This document shows positions 24,531-33,595 of a DNA stretch of 44,889 bases, piece after piece. The position numbers and the translations under genes were made by a program. The stretch comes from Bacteroidales bacterium (GTDB taxonomy: Bacteria > Bacteroidota > Bacteroidia > Bacteroidales > UBA7960): assembly GCA_003554665.1 (NCBI GenBank), contig PWGY01000267.1:1-44889 (forward strand), read 5' to 3'. The notes under the pieces were generated by a model that worked only from the letters and a program-made list of their open reading frames with translations, was not told where the DNA came from and searched no databases. Every line of letters begins with the position of its first letter. The first letter of the stretch is position 1.

Positions 24531-25430
24531 TTAACGAACCTTTTTTACAGTTTTTGCCACATCCTGGCCGTTGTGTTTTCTCTCAATGGTAAATTCAACC
24601 GTGTCGCCAACCAACAAATCGGTAAAGTCCACATTGATCAGGTCAGTATAATGGAAAAACAAATTATTATTTGGGTAGCTGATAAATCCATACCCGTTTT
24701 TCAGACTGAGGACATCTCCGACATGCACTTCGTTGTCTTGTGAATAAGATTTATTGGCGGAGCCTGGATCATCCTGTACAAAAAGATTGACCAGCAAGGG
24801 GTCGGTTGCTCCATTCTGACTTTCAATAAGTTCATGCATTTTTACCGGATAGGTAACTTCTTTTAAAAGGCCCTGTGAAGTACGTGTAATAACCTTTTGC
24901 CCCTCGTCGTTGGTAAAGTCAAAGTCCCAGCACAACAACATGACCCTGATTCCCATTGCATTCAGCTTACGTATCAGTGGTACGAAATCCCCATCGGAAG
25001 CAATCAGCACAAGCACATCCATTTTGCCCGACATAGCCATGTCATAAGCCTCCAGTGCAAGATATACATCCACGTTCTTTTCTTCACGTTTACCATGGAA
25101 GCTTTTTATGGGGAAATAATGGGTAACGAGGCCTTCGGACATCAGGATATCATCAAATACCCTTTCATAATACAATTGGTTGCCTCTTTGGGCTGCGTCC
25201 TGGGCGCTGATTCTGCCCCTGAAATAATGAGCATCGGTAATGCGGCAAAGTTCAGTCTTTGCAGATTCTTCTCTTCCAACCTGATCCCTGATAAATGCAT
25301 GTAATCCTGCAATGCTGAGCCTTCTTTGCCTGGAATGCACATAATTATAATAATTGCTTACGTGCAGAAAATAATTGCCGTCATAGAATACACCTATCCT
25401 TGTCAGTTTTTGTGGATTTCCTTCAGTCAT
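24531..25430 (-). CDS. NYN-domain nuclease with C-terminal cold-shock-like domain
   Basis: The 299-aa protein joins a NYN (PIN-like) nuclease domain (about 10-195) to a cold-shock/S1-like RNA-binding domain (about 237-299). Acidic catalytic candidates are Asp17 (VFYDGNY), Asp121 (KNVDVYLAL), and Asp146/Asp148 (IASDGDFVPL). The second domain shows both RNA-contact patches, NGYGFI (245-250) and NLFFHYTDL (256-264). This layout predicts a sequence- or structure-guided endoribonuclease; the target is unknown. ATG at 25430 is chosen over a TTG 11 codons earlier. Its 3' end nearly touches that of rtcB. Confidence 0.85.
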   Translation of the reverse strand: MTEGNPQKLTRIGVFYDGNYFLHVSNYYNYVHSRQRRLSIAGLHAFIRDQVGREESAKTELCRITDAHYFRGRISAQDAAQRGNQLYYERVFDDILMSEGLVTHYFPIKSFHGKREEKNVDVYLALEAYDMAMSGKMDVLVLIASDGDFVPLIRKLNAMGIRVMLLCWDFDFTNDEGQKVITRTSQGLLKEVTYPVKMHELIESQNGATDPLLVNLFVQDDPGSANKSYSQDNEVHVGDVLSLKNGYGFISYPNNNLFFHYTDLINVDFTDLLVGDTVEFTIERKHNGQDVAKTVKKVR

Positions 25431-25578
25431 TGATTCTAAAGAATAAAAATGATTTATTTCCAATAAAGGGTTTGTTTGTCTGCAGCCAGATTTTTAGATG
25501 ATGGATAATATTGTTAAATTTTTGTTAATCTATTAAAATAAATTGCTAAGCTAAAAAAAATGGTTTTTGTGATCATGT

Positions 25579-25602
25579 GACGTAGCTTAAAAGGGCTACG
25601 TC
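25579..25602. promoter_or_regulatory. Inverted repeat between the NYN gene and hisS
   Basis: GACGTAGC and GCTACGTC form a perfect 8-base inverted repeat around the loop TTAAAAGG. It lies centrally in the 289-base AT-rich gap between divergent genes. No T-run follows on either strand, so it is not a standard terminator. It could be an operator or an RNA hairpin in a leader. Confidence 0.45.
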
Positions 25603-25690
25603 TGTTGATGCAAATCTAAACAAAATATGGCAATAATAAATGGTTTTACGGATTTTATGCGATGGCCTTAGCATATTAGGTAAAAGGGCT

Positions 25691-25698
25691 TAATTTTG
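25691..25698 (+). promoter_or_regulatory. Candidate -7 element for hisS-hutH
   Basis: TAATTTTG matches TAnnTTTG, 22 bases before the hisS ATG, with A+T-rich flanks. No TTG lies at the usual -33 distance. Confidence 0.4.
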
Positions 25699-25719
25699 TA
25701 GCCATTAAAAACTATTTTC

Positions 25720-27093
25720 ATGGGAAAAGAAAAACCGGGAATACCCAAAGGAACCAGGGACTTTAACCCCGTTGAGATTGCCAGACGGGATTATATATTT
25801 GAAACCATTAAGGAGGTATATCGAAAGCATGGGTTCAGACCCATTGAAACCCCTGCAATGGAGAACCTGTCAACGCTGATGGGCAAGTATGGCGAAGAGG
25901 GTGACCGCCTGATTTTTCGAATTTTGAATTCCGGTGATTTTGCCGGAAAAGTTCCTGACCCTCTGTGGCAGTCAAAAGACCCGGGGGCTTTATCCGCAAA
26001 AATATGTGAAAAAGCATTGCGGTACGATTTGACGGTTCCGTTTGCGAGGTATGTGGTACAACATCAGCATGAAATCACTTTCCCTTTTAAGCGTTACCAG
26101 ATTCAGCCAGTATGGCGGGCTGACCGCCCCCAGAAGGGTCGTTACAGGGAATTTTTTCAGTGCGATGCAGATGTGATCGGAAGTGATTCGCTGGTAAATG
26201 AGGCAGAGTTTCTGCAAATCATTGATACGGTTTTCTCAAATCTGGGCATACGGGTTGTAATAAAACTTAACAATCGCAAAATACTTGCCGGGCTTGCAGA
26301 ATTTATCGGGCATGCAGACAAGATGACTGCCATTACAACAGCCATTGACAAGCTTGATAAAATCGGCTTGAACGGTGTGATTCTTGAGCTCAGGGAAAAG
26401 GGACTTGACGATGTGGCTGTGGAAAAGCTGATGCCGGTACTGAAACTTGAGGGGAGCAACCAGGAAAAAATTGACCGTTTGCTTGACATCCTGAAACAGA
26501 CAGAAACAGGGCGCAAAGGGATTGAAGAAATTGCTGAAGTTTTTGGCATTATTTCGGGCACGCCACTTGACTGCAGACTTGAGCTTGATCTGACCCTGGC
26601 AAGAGGTCTGAATTACTATACAGGAGCGATCATCGAGGTCAAAGCATTGGATGTTTCCATTGGCAGTATCTGTGGTGGGGGACGCTATGACGACCTTACA
26701 GGGATTTTTGGGCTGAAGGATGTGTCAGGGATCGGTATTTCTTTCGGTGCCGACAGGATTTATGATGTAATGCAGGCCCTGAATATCTTTCCAAAAACGT
26801 TGGGAACCTTTACCCGGCTGATGGCAGTAAACTTTGGCCGAAAAGAAAGGGACTATTGCCTTCCCTTCCTTCAGCGTTTGCGTGATAAAGGAATTGGCTG
26901 TGAGATGTATCCCGATCCTGTCAAAATGAAAAAACAAATGCAGTATGCCGATAAAAACAACATCCCTTTTGTGCTTATGGCCGGGGAGGAAGAAATGAAG
27001 AAGGGGGTGTATTCCCTGAAAGATATGCGGAATGGAGAACAGGAACAGTTGCCTCCGGGGGAAATTGAACAGATCATTTCGGTTACTGAGTAA
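25720..27093 (+). CDS. hisS: Histidyl-tRNA synthetase HisRS
   Basis: HisRS charges tRNA-His. It is a class II synthetase, and all signatures are present: the N-terminal PKGTRDF, the glutamate-rich start of motif 2 ([18 protein letters not shown]), histidine-site motifs [12 protein letters not shown] and GGGRYDDL, and motif 3 ([11 protein letters not shown]). The C-terminal anticodon-binding domain covers about residues 360-457. At 457 aa it is slightly longer than the E. coli form, as in other Bacteroidota. hutH begins 13 bases after its stop, so a histidine-using and a histidine-degrading enzyme are probably cotranscribed. Confidence 0.95.
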   Translation: MGKEKPGIPKGTRDFNPVEIARRDYIFETIKEVYRKHGFRPIETPAMENLSTLMGKYGEEGDRLIFRILNSGDFAGKVPDPLWQSKDPGALSAKICEKALRYDLTVPFARYVVQHQHEITFPFKRYQIQPVWRADRPQKGRYREFFQCDADVIGSDSLVNEAEFLQIIDTVFSNLGIRVVIKLNNRKILAGLAEFIGHADKMTAITTAIDKLDKIGLNGVILELREKGLDDVAVEKLMPVLKLEGSNQEKIDRLLDILKQTETGRKGIEEIAEVFGIISGTPLDCRLELDLTLARGLNYYTGAIIEVKALDVSIGSICGGGRYDDLTGIFGLKDVSGIGISFGADRIYDVMQALNIFPKTLGTFTRLMAVNFGRKERDYCLPFLQRLRDKGIGCEMYPDPVKMKKQMQYADKNNIPFVLMAGEEEMKKGVYSLKDMRNGEQEQLPPGEIEQIISVTE

Positions 27094-27106
27094 AAAATTT
27101 GCTTTA

Positions 27107-28621
27107 ATGAAAACGCACCATATTAATTCTCAGCCCATTGATTTTGATGTTATACGAAAAGTGCTGGATCCGGAGGTCAGGCTGCAGCTTTCTGATGAAG
27201 CAAGGCAGCGTGTTATACGATGCCGGGTTTATCTCGACGACCGGATTGAGCACGGTGGTGAGCCGATATATGGTGTAACTACCGGTTTTGGTTCTTTGTG
27301 CAACCACAGCATTTCACGCACTGATCTGAGTACTTTACAGCGCAACCTGGTTATGTCACATGCCTGCGGAACCGGTGATGAGGTACCGGAAGAGATTGTC
27401 AGGCTGATGCTTTTTCTGAAAATACAGTCACTGGCTTACGGACATTCAGGAGTGCGGATGGAAACCCTTGACCGCCTCCTTGGTTTTTTTAATCATGAGA
27501 TTTATCCGGTGATCTATACACAGGGCTCACTGGGTGCATCCGGTGATCTTGCTCCACTGGCGCACTTATCACTGCCTTTGCTCGGCCTGGGTGAAGTCTG
27601 GTATAAAGGTGAACGGACTGATGCCGGTGAGCTGATGGACCGGCTGGGGTGGGCTCCACTGGAGCTGGCAGCCAAAGAAGGACTGGCGCTGCTGAATGGA
27701 ACACAATTTATGGCAGCATACGGCATATGGGCACTTAGCAGGGTGTTCGAACTGTCTTTGTGGTCAGATCTTACCGGGGCCTTGTCGCTGGAAGCCTATA
27801 TGGGGCGTTCTGATCCTTTCTTTGATCAGGTTCACAGGGTAAGACATCACGTCGGGCAGTTGGAAACAGCGGAAAATATCCGGAAAATTCTGGAAGGCAG
27901 TGCCCTGATGCAAGAAAAGAGAAATTATGTCCAGGATCCCTATTCTTTCCGTTGCATGCCCCAGGTACATGGTGCAAGCAAGGATGCCATCAATTATGTA
28001 GCCGGGGTGTTTTTAAATGAGATGAACGCAGTGACGGATAACCCTACACTTTTTCCGGATGATGACCTGATAATTTCTGCCGGTAATTTCCATGGTCAGC
28101 CTTTGGCAATGAGTCTGGATTATCTCAGCATAGCTATGGCAGAGCTGGCCAATATATCTGAACGACGAGTTTATCGGCTGATCGCAGGCCAGCGGGATCT
28201 TCCCTCTTTCCTGGTGGCCAATCCGGGGTTGAATTCTGGTTTTATGATCCCCCAGTATGCTGCTGCCTCCATTGTTAGCCAAAACAAGCAACTTTGCACC
28301 CCCGCTTCAGTTGATTCCATTGAATCATCGCAGGGACAGGAAGACCATGTAAGTATGGGTGCCAATGCTGCAGTGAAGACCATTTCCGTGATGAAAAACC
28401 TGGAAAGAGTCCTGGGGGTTGAGTTGCTTACAGCCTGTCAGGCACTGGGGTTCCGTGACACGGAAAAAGCGGCTCCTGTCCTGAAAAAACTGTACAATGA
28501 CTTCAGAAAAGAAGTCCCTTTTATCGGGGATGATACTCTGATGTACAGGGAAATGCACAAAGCACAGAATTTTATTCAGGGAACCCGCCCAGAGGTATAT
28601 ATAAAAAAGTCGCCTGCTTAA
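27107..28621 (+). CDS. hutH: Histidine ammonia-lyase HutH
   Basis: HutH converts histidine to urocanate and ammonia, the first step of histidine breakdown. The electrophilic MIO cofactor forms from the Ala-Ser-Gly triad at residues 144-146 (GSLGASGDLAP). Other active-site marks are the Tyr of YGVTTGFG, RCMPQVHG, and SAGNFHGQPLA. The 504-aa length is normal. ATG at 27107 is used; the longer frame overlaps hisS. No other hut genes (hutU, hutI, ftcD) are in the window. The last codons form the left arm of a terminator hairpin shared with ppdK. Confidence 0.93.
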   Translation: MKTHHINSQPIDFDVIRKVLDPEVRLQLSDEARQRVIRCRVYLDDRIEHGGEPIYGVTTGFGSLCNHSISRTDLSTLQRNLVMSHACGTGDEVPEEIVRLMLFLKIQSLAYGHSGVRMETLDRLLGFFNHEIYPVIYTQGSLGASGDLAPLAHLSLPLLGLGEVWYKGERTDAGELMDRLGWAPLELAAKEGLALLNGTQFMAAYGIWALSRVFELSLWSDLTGALSLEAYMGRSDPFFDQVHRVRHHVGQLETAENIRKILEGSALMQEKRNYVQDPYSFRCMPQVHGASKDAINYVAGVFLNEMNAVTDNPTLFPDDDLIISAGNFHGQPLAMSLDYLSIAMAELANISERRVYRLIAGQRDLPSFLVANPGLNSGFMIPQYAAASIVSQNKQLCTPASVDSIESSQGQEDHVSMGANAAVKTISVMKNLERVLGVELLTACQALGFRDTEKAAPVLKKLYNDFRKEVPFIGDDTLMYREMHKAQNFIQGTRPEVYIKKSPA

Positions 28622-28637
28622 AACAGGCGACTTTTTT
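28603..28637. terminator. Bidirectional intrinsic terminator between hutH and ppdK
   Basis: A perfect 14-base stem (AAAAAAGTCGCCTG pairing with its complement) closes a 7-base loop, CTTAAAA. It reads as GC stem plus T-run on both strands, so it can end both convergent transcripts. The left arm codes for the last residues of HutH and the hutH stop codon is in the loop. Confidence 0.85.
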
Positions 28638-28661
28638 ATATGAAAGGGTCCGTGGTGTTGC

Positions 28662-31427
28662 TTAATTGGTTGAGTAAGCGGAACCGCCTTCCTTCACCAT
28701 TTTTTCCTTCACCACAGCCTGGGCCGCAGCCAGTCTTGCAATCGGCACCCGGAAAGGTGAACAGCTCACATAGTCCATGCCAACCGTGTGGCAGAACTCG
28801 ACGGAACTTGGTTCCCCGCCATGCTCTCCGCAGATTCCGATCTTCAAGCCGGGACGTCCCTGACGACCACGTTCCACACCCATTTTTACCAATTGTCCGA
28901 CACCCTCCTGATCCAGTACCTGGAAAGGATCGTTTTCGAGCAATCCTTTATCAAGATAAACCGGAAGGAAACGTCCTGCATCGTCTCTGGAATATCCAAA
29001 AGTCATCTGGGTAAGGTCGTTTGTGCCGAAAGAGAAGAACTCCGCGCTCTTTGCAATTTTATCAGCAATCAGTGTAGCACGGGGAATTTCGATCATGGTT
29101 CCCACCAGGTATTGTACTTTGTCGCCACGTTCTTCGAACACTTTTTCTGCAGTTTCGCGAACGATTTGCTCCTGGAGTTCCATTTCCTTGTCAGTTCCGG
29201 TCAGGGGGATCATGATTTCAGGAATGGCCTTCACGCCTTTTTTCTTCAGGTTAAGCGCAGCTTCAATAATTGCCCTGGTCTGCATTTCGGAGATTTCCGG
29301 ATAAGTATTACCCAGGCGACACCCCCTGTGTCCAAGCATGGGGTTCATTTCATGCAGGGCGTCTACAGCAGCTTTCACCTCTTCAGGGGAAACTCCCAGT
29401 TCGTTAGCCATTTCTTGCTGGTTTTCTTCCTCATGGGGGAGGAATTCATGCAGGGGCGGATCAAGCAGTCTCACAGTTACCGGGAGGTCGTGCATGGCCT
29501 CAAAGATCCCTTCAAAATCCTCACGCTGAATCGGCAGCAGTTTGTTCAGTGCCTTACGGCGTCCGGCCTCATCCTTGGCCAGAATCATTTCACGCATTGC
29601 GGTAATCCGCTTACCTTCAAAGAACATGTGTTCGGTCCGGCAGAGGCCGATCCCTTTGGCACCAAATTCGCGCGCTACTTTGGAATCTTTTGGCGTATCT
29701 GCGTTGGTGCGGACATGCATGTGGGTGTATTTTTCGGCCAGGTCCATCAGTTTGGCAAAATCGCCGCTCATCTCAGGATCCATGGTTTTAACCTTGCCCT
29801 CAAACACCTCACCGGTTGTTCCGTTCAGGGAAATGAAATCACCTTCTTTGAATTCTTTCCCGTCGATGGTCATGGTTTTTTTCCTGTAATTAACGTTCAG
29901 GGCACCGGCACCTGATACGCAGCACTTACCCATTCCCCGGGCTACTACCGCTGCGTGTGAAGTCATTCCGCCGCGTGCCGTCAGAATACCATTGGCGGCA
30001 TCCATTCCACTGAGATCTTCCGGGGAAGTTTCAATCCGTACCAAAATCACTTGCTTTCCTTGCTGTGCCCAATCAGCGGCATCGTCTGCAAAGAAAACGA
30101 CCTGCCCTGTTGCGGCACCAGGTGAGGCCGGAAGACCTTTGGCCAACAAGTTGGCTTTGGCCAGTTCTTTGGTGTCAAACACGGGGTGGAGCAATTCGTC
30201 CAGTTTGTTGGGTTCTACACGCAACATGGCTTCCTCTTCACTGATGATGCCTTCGCGCAGCATATCCATGGCAATTTTTACCATGGCAGGTCCGGTGCGT
30301 TTACCGTTTCGGGTCTGCAGCATCCAGAGTCTGCCTTCCTGGATGGTGAATTCCAGGTCCTGCATATCACCGTAGTGCTTTTCCAGCTTCTCCTGCTGAC
30401 GATCCAGTTCCTGGTAAATTTCCGGGAAAAGCTCCTCAAGTGAAGGATATACTTCTTTTCTTTCTTCCTCGGACACACCTTGCAGTTTAGCCCAGCGAAG
30501 CGATCCTTCTTTTGTAATCTGCCTTGGCGTTCGTGTGCCTGCAACCACATCTTCGCCCTGAGCATTTACCAGGTATTCACCGTTAAAAATCTTCTCTCCT
30601 GTAGCGGCATCACGGGTAAAGGCCACTCCTGTGGCTGAGGTGTCGCCCATGTTTCCGTAAACCATCGCCTGTACATTGATGGCAGTTCCCCACTCTGAAG
30701 GGATGTTGTATTTCTTCCTGTAATAGGTTGCCCTTGGGTTGTTCCATGACTCAAAAACAGCCATTACCGATCCCCAGAGTTGCTCCCACGGATCCTCGGG
30801 GAAGTCCTTGCCTGTTTTCTCTTTTACAGCTTTCTTGAAACGGTCGACCAGTTCTCTCAGGTCTTCAGTACTGAGATCCTGATCTGTATCAGCCTTCTTT
30901 TCCTCCTTGAGTTCGTCCATGATCACGTCAAAGGGATCTTCCTCTTCCTTGCTGTCGGGTTTCATGCCCATTACCACGTCACCATACATCTGAACAAACC
31001 GTCTATATGAATCCCAGACAAACCGTTCATTGCCTGTTTTTTTGCTGAGGCCTTCCAGGGTTTTTTCATTGAGGCCCAGGTTCAGTACGGTGTCCATCAT
31101 GCCCGGCATAGATGCCCGTGCACCTGAACGAACAGACAGAAGCAGCGGATTGTCTTTGTCTCCGAATCCTGCGCCCATCTCTTTCTCTACACGTCGCATG
31201 TTCTCTCTGACTTCCTCCTCAATGGCTTTCACCACGCCCTGATACCCCACCTGATTATACAATGTGGAAGTGTCGGTGGTAATGGTAAAACCGGGTGGTA
31301 CCGGAACACCGATATTAACCATTTCGGCAAGGTTGGCTCCCTTGCCGCCAAGCGTGTTTCGCATCGTGGCATCTCCGTCCGCCTTTTTTCCTCCGAAAAA
31401 ATACACCTTCTTACTTTGTTTCTCCAT
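28662..31427 (-). CDS. ppdK: Pyruvate, phosphate dikinase
   Basis: PPDK interconverts pyruvate, ATP and phosphate with phosphoenolpyruvate, AMP and pyrophosphate. Depending on flux it serves gluconeogenesis or pyrophosphate-linked glycolysis. The 921-aa chain has the N-terminal ATP-grasp region (TLGGKGANLAEM at the start), the swivelling phosphohistidine domain with His491 in GGMTSHAAVVARGMGKCC, and the C-terminal PEP/pyruvate barrel (GTNDLTQMTFGYSRDD, ICGEHGGEPSSV). All motifs are intact. ATG at 31427 follows an A-rich leader; eight more open codons lie upstream. Long antisense frames over this gene are codon-bias shadows. Confidence 0.96.
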   Translation of the reverse strand: MEKQSKKVYFFGGKKADGDATMRNTLGGKGANLAEMVNIGVPVPPGFTITTDTSTLYNQVGYQGVVKAIEEEVRENMRRVEKEMGAGFGDKDNPLLLSVRSGARASMPGMMDTVLNLGLNEKTLEGLSKKTGNERFVWDSYRRFVQMYGDVVMGMKPDSKEEEDPFDVIMDELKEEKKADTDQDLSTEDLRELVDRFKKAVKEKTGKDFPEDPWEQLWGSVMAVFESWNNPRATYYRKKYNIPSEWGTAINVQAMVYGNMGDTSATGVAFTRDAATGEKIFNGEYLVNAQGEDVVAGTRTPRQITKEGSLRWAKLQGVSEEERKEVYPSLEELFPEIYQELDRQQEKLEKHYGDMQDLEFTIQEGRLWMLQTRNGKRTGPAMVKIAMDMLREGIISEEEAMLRVEPNKLDELLHPVFDTKELAKANLLAKGLPASPGAATGQVVFFADDAADWAQQGKQVILVRIETSPEDLSGMDAANGILTARGGMTSHAAVVARGMGKCCVSGAGALNVNYRKKTMTIDGKEFKEGDFISLNGTTGEVFEGKVKTMDPEMSGDFAKLMDLAEKYTHMHVRTNADTPKDSKVAREFGAKGIGLCRTEHMFFEGKRITAMREMILAKDEAGRRKALNKLLPIQREDFEGIFEAMHDLPVTVRLLDPPLHEFLPHEEENQQEMANELGVSPEEVKAAVDALHEMNPMLGHRGCRLGNTYPEISEMQTRAIIEAALNLKKKGVKAIPEIMIPLTGTDKEMELQEQIVRETAEKVFEERGDKVQYLVGTMIEIPRATLIADKIAKSAEFFSFGTNDLTQMTFGYSRDDAGRFLPVYLDKGLLENDPFQVLDQEGVGQLVKMGVERGRQGRPGLKIGICGEHGGEPSSVEFCHTVGMDYVSCSPFRVPIARLAAAQAVVKEKMVKEGGSAYSTN

Positions 31428-31525
31428 TTTCTCTTTTTTTATTGAACACAATCGGTTTGACTTTCTATCAACGAACCCGCCATTGAAAAACAGCCCAATA
31501 ACGGGAACCCTTTAAAAAAGGAGTA

Positions 31526-31533
31526 CAAATTTA
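31526..31533 (-). promoter_or_regulatory. Candidate -7 element for ppdK
   Basis: The minus strand reads TAAATTTG, matching TAnnTTTG, about 100 bases before the ppdK ATG. The implied leader of roughly 90 bases is longer than for most genes here. No proper -33 box was found. Confidence 0.3.
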
Positions 31534-31599
31534 CGGTTTTTTTGTCTTTGAGTGATATCAAATCGCAAATAACTGATTGATAGTTTGAGGGAAAGCTTC

Positions 31600-31630
31600 T
31601 TGTGCAAAAACGAATATTGTTGTACATTTA
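31600..31630 (+). promoter_or_regulatory. Possible promoter for the unknown 234-aa gene
   Basis: TTG at 31600-31602 is followed after 20 bases by TACATTTA, which differs from TAnnTTTG only at its last base. Transcription would begin near 31637, about 26 bases before the ATG. Confidence 0.35.
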
Positions 31631-31662
31631 TATAAAGATAAAATGAATAAAAATCACTTCTT

Positions 31663-32367
31663 ATGAAGGAACAAATCACCGGGTTATTTTCTGAGCTGAC
31701 GAAGGAGGAACCTCTTTCTACGCTTGAGTCTGATCTGACCGCATCCGACAGTTGTGTGCTGGAATCGGTTTCACCCTTTTTCGGATACTATCATGATGGC
31801 CCCATGGCTCAACCCGAACCACACGTGTACTGCGTGCTTGACGGGTATTACAGCTTCATGGAGGTGGCCCGGGCCGCAGAAGCTATCAATCAATCAAGAA
31901 ACTGTCCTTTTGATGTGGCTGTGGGTGATTTATCAATGGGGAGGGAGCGCTGTTATGTGATGCGCATCAAGCATATCAGTCATTACAATGAGGTTGCCGG
32001 CATACAGTTTGGTTTTATGGATGAAGGAATCGGCTTTAAATCCCGCCAGAAAAAGATAGATTCCAGGATGACTGTTGTCAGGTTGCTTAAGTTTATCTAT
32101 TTGTACCCTGGTGATAATGGGGTGTATATGGATGCGGGAAATCCGGGGATGGGTTACTTTGTTCTCCCGGCTTATGTGGAATGGGAGGAATTTAAACCAT
32201 TGACATCCGAAGTGAAGAATGATACATCGATCCTGTATTTTGATGCCGCACGCATCAGCAGCTATCAAAATGGAAATATTCAGGAAATGGTAAGAATATA
32301 CAAAGAGCACCTGACCCCGGAAATGTTAATGGCGATCAGGGATCGATATCATAAAATTATGGGTTAG
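31663..32367 (+). CDS. Uncharacterised 234-aa soluble protein
   Basis: I do not recognise this protein. It has no signal peptide and no membrane segment, and looks like a compact cytoplasmic alpha/beta protein. Notable patches are SVSPFFGYYHDGP, HVYCVLDGYYSFMEVARAAE, GIQFGFMDEGIGFKSRQKKI, and the C-terminal helix HLTPEMLMAIRDRYHKIM. It stands alone between ppdK (divergent) and a tiny winged-helix gene (convergent). Codon use resembles the neighbouring genes, so it is probably real and native. Confidence 0.7.
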   Translation: MKEQITGLFSELTKEEPLSTLESDLTASDSCVLESVSPFFGYYHDGPMAQPEPHVYCVLDGYYSFMEVARAAEAINQSRNCPFDVAVGDLSMGRERCYVMRIKHISHYNEVAGIQFGFMDEGIGFKSRQKKIDSRMTVVRLLKFIYLYPGDNGVYMDAGNPGMGYFVLPAYVEWEEFKPLTSEVKNDTSILYFDAARISSYQNGNIQEMVRIYKEHLTPEMLMAIRDRYHKIMG

Positions 32368-32401
32368 GTTCTTGCCGGCAACCATTTTGCCTGCCAGGAC
32401 C
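32367..32401. terminator. Hairpin in convergent gap (possible terminator without T-run)
   Basis: A 14-position stem (GGTTCTTGCCGGCA against TGCCTGCCAGGACC) pairs at 12 positions, one of them G-U, around a 7-base loop. It lies directly after the stop of the 234-aa gene. The missing T-run weakens the call. Confidence 0.35.
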
Positions 32402-32476
32402 AGACCCGGACATTATTTCTCTGCGCTGGCCGGCAAAGCTGCTGTGATAAGGTACATAAAAAGTGGCTGCGCCGGT

Positions 32477-32659
32477 CTATTTGTCAGTGATATCGTAAAA
32501 GCATCTTTTGGGAGAATGGATCGTGCCGTCGGATTTCATTTGTTTGATGCACTTTTCCACTTCCTTTTTATCCATTCCGGTCATTTCAGCGATTTCGCCT
32601 GGTCGGAGAGCTTTACCTGCCTGTTGAAAAGCTTTGAAGATTTTTTCCTGAGGTTCCAT
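32477..32659 (-). CDS. Small winged-helix DNA-binding protein
   Basis: This 60-aa protein consists of one winged-helix unit: helix 1 (EKIFKAFQQAGKAL), helix 2 (PGEIAEMTG), recognition helix (DKKEVEKCIKQMKSDG) and a short wing (TIHSPKRCFYDIT). It resembles MarR/ArsR-type DNA-binding domains without any sensor domain. Closely similar stand-alone proteins occur in Bacteroidota and Chlorobi. The target is unknown. It is transcribed after the SanA-like gene in the same direction with 57 bases between them. Confidence 0.8.
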   Translation of the reverse strand: MEPQEKIFKAFQQAGKALRPGEIAEMTGMDKKEVEKCIKQMKSDGTIHSPKRCFYDITDK

Positions 32660-32704
32660 AGCAATGATCGTTTTACGGTTGGAGTTCTTTTTTGCAAAAT
32701 ATCA

Positions 32705-32712
32705 CAAATATA
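32705..32712 (-). promoter_or_regulatory. Candidate -7 element for the small winged-helix gene
   Basis: The minus strand reads TATATTTG, matching TAnnTTTG, 46 bases before the ATG and between it and the SanA-like stop. It suggests the gene can be transcribed on its own. Confidence 0.3.
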
Positions 32713-32716
32713 AACG

Positions 32717-33391
32717 TTATTCTCCAATTATAACATGTTCTCCCAGTTGATCAGGCTCCCTCCTGATGAACAGATCCCAGAATACATTTGCCTTTGCCAG
32801 CCATTCCCGGATCCTTGTTTTGTCAGTCTTGTCTCTGGGTACATCATGTGCATTGAAGGCACTTACCTCCATTTGCTGCCTGCGTGCAATATACACAGCC
32901 CTTTGATTATGGAATCGCTGGGATATAATTGTAATGCTGTCCTGACCGAAAACTTTTTGGGCACGAACCACTGAATCCAGTGTACGGAGACCGGCATGAT
33001 CTGAATAAATGACCCCGGCGGGAACTCCGAGGCCGATGAGTGCCTGTTTCATCTGCTGCGGCTCATTGTAGTATTGGGTTCGGTTGTCACCGCTGACAAT
33101 AAGGTAACTGACCTTATTTTGATGGTACAGCCGGGCAGCTGCCTCCATCCGGTTATGGAAGTAGGGGTTGGGGCCACCGGTAATTACCCTGTGCGATGTG
33201 CCGAGAACCAGGCCTACCCTGTTATAGGGAATTTCCTCCGTCGAATCAAACAAGTAGTTTTCTGCGGAGAATCTGATGATTAAATTGGTGACCAATAGTA
33301 TAAACAGTGGAGTCAGAAAAAGGATTTCGGTGGCCACCACCACGATTTTAACCCATCTTTGCCGGTTCGGTTTTCGTTTCTTCCCTTTCAT
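32717..33391 (-). CDS. SanA/YdcF-like membrane-anchored DUF218 protein
   Basis: This 224-aa protein starts with a basic tail and a single transmembrane segment (about 15-38), followed by a DUF218 domain on the outer face. Family marks are VGLVLGTSHRVITGGPNPYFHNRMEAA, of which the first part holds the conserved Gly-Thr turn, LIVSGDNR, and ISQRFHNQRA. E. coli SanA affects envelope barrier function and vancomycin resistance at high temperature; other DUF218 members are thought to process sugar- or lipid-linked envelope molecules. The substrate is not known. Confidence 0.85.
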   Translation of the reverse strand: MKGKKRKPNRQRWVKIVVVATEILFLTPLFILLVTNLIIRFSAENYLFDSTEEIPYNRVGLVLGTSHRVITGGPNPYFHNRMEAAARLYHQNKVSYLIVSGDNRTQYYNEPQQMKQALIGLGVPAGVIYSDHAGLRTLDSVVRAQKVFGQDSITIISQRFHNQRAVYIARRQQMEVSAFNAHDVPRDKTDKTRIREWLAKANVFWDLFIRREPDQLGEHVIIGE

Positions 33392-33517
33392 GCTATAAAA
33401 ATAAGCATTAATGCAATGTTAGGTGGCAGATTATTTTTAAAAAACTGACAATTAGGGACTAAAAAAAAAATCTCAAAATAATTTTATCAATTTTCTTTTA
33501 TTTTAAAGAAATAATTA

Positions 33518-33525
33518 TAGTTTTG
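33518..33525 (+). promoter_or_regulatory. Candidate -7 element for the oxoacid:ferredoxin oxidoreductase operon
   Basis: TAGTTTTG matches TAnnTTTG, 78 bases before the ferredoxin ATG, within a very AT-rich 204-base gap. No GC-containing -33 TTG sits at the right distance. The remainder of the gap shows only A- and T-runs. Confidence 0.35.
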
Positions 33526-33595
33526 TCCATTATCAGCGGAATTGGCGTTATATTTTTATTTAAAACGAATAGTTCACCCATAAATTATTAGGAAA

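Noticed and set aside
28788..29915. 375-codon open frame on the plus strand across ppdK
   Set aside because: It lies fully antisense to PPDK motifs, has no recognisable domains, and several similar shadow frames cover the same gene.
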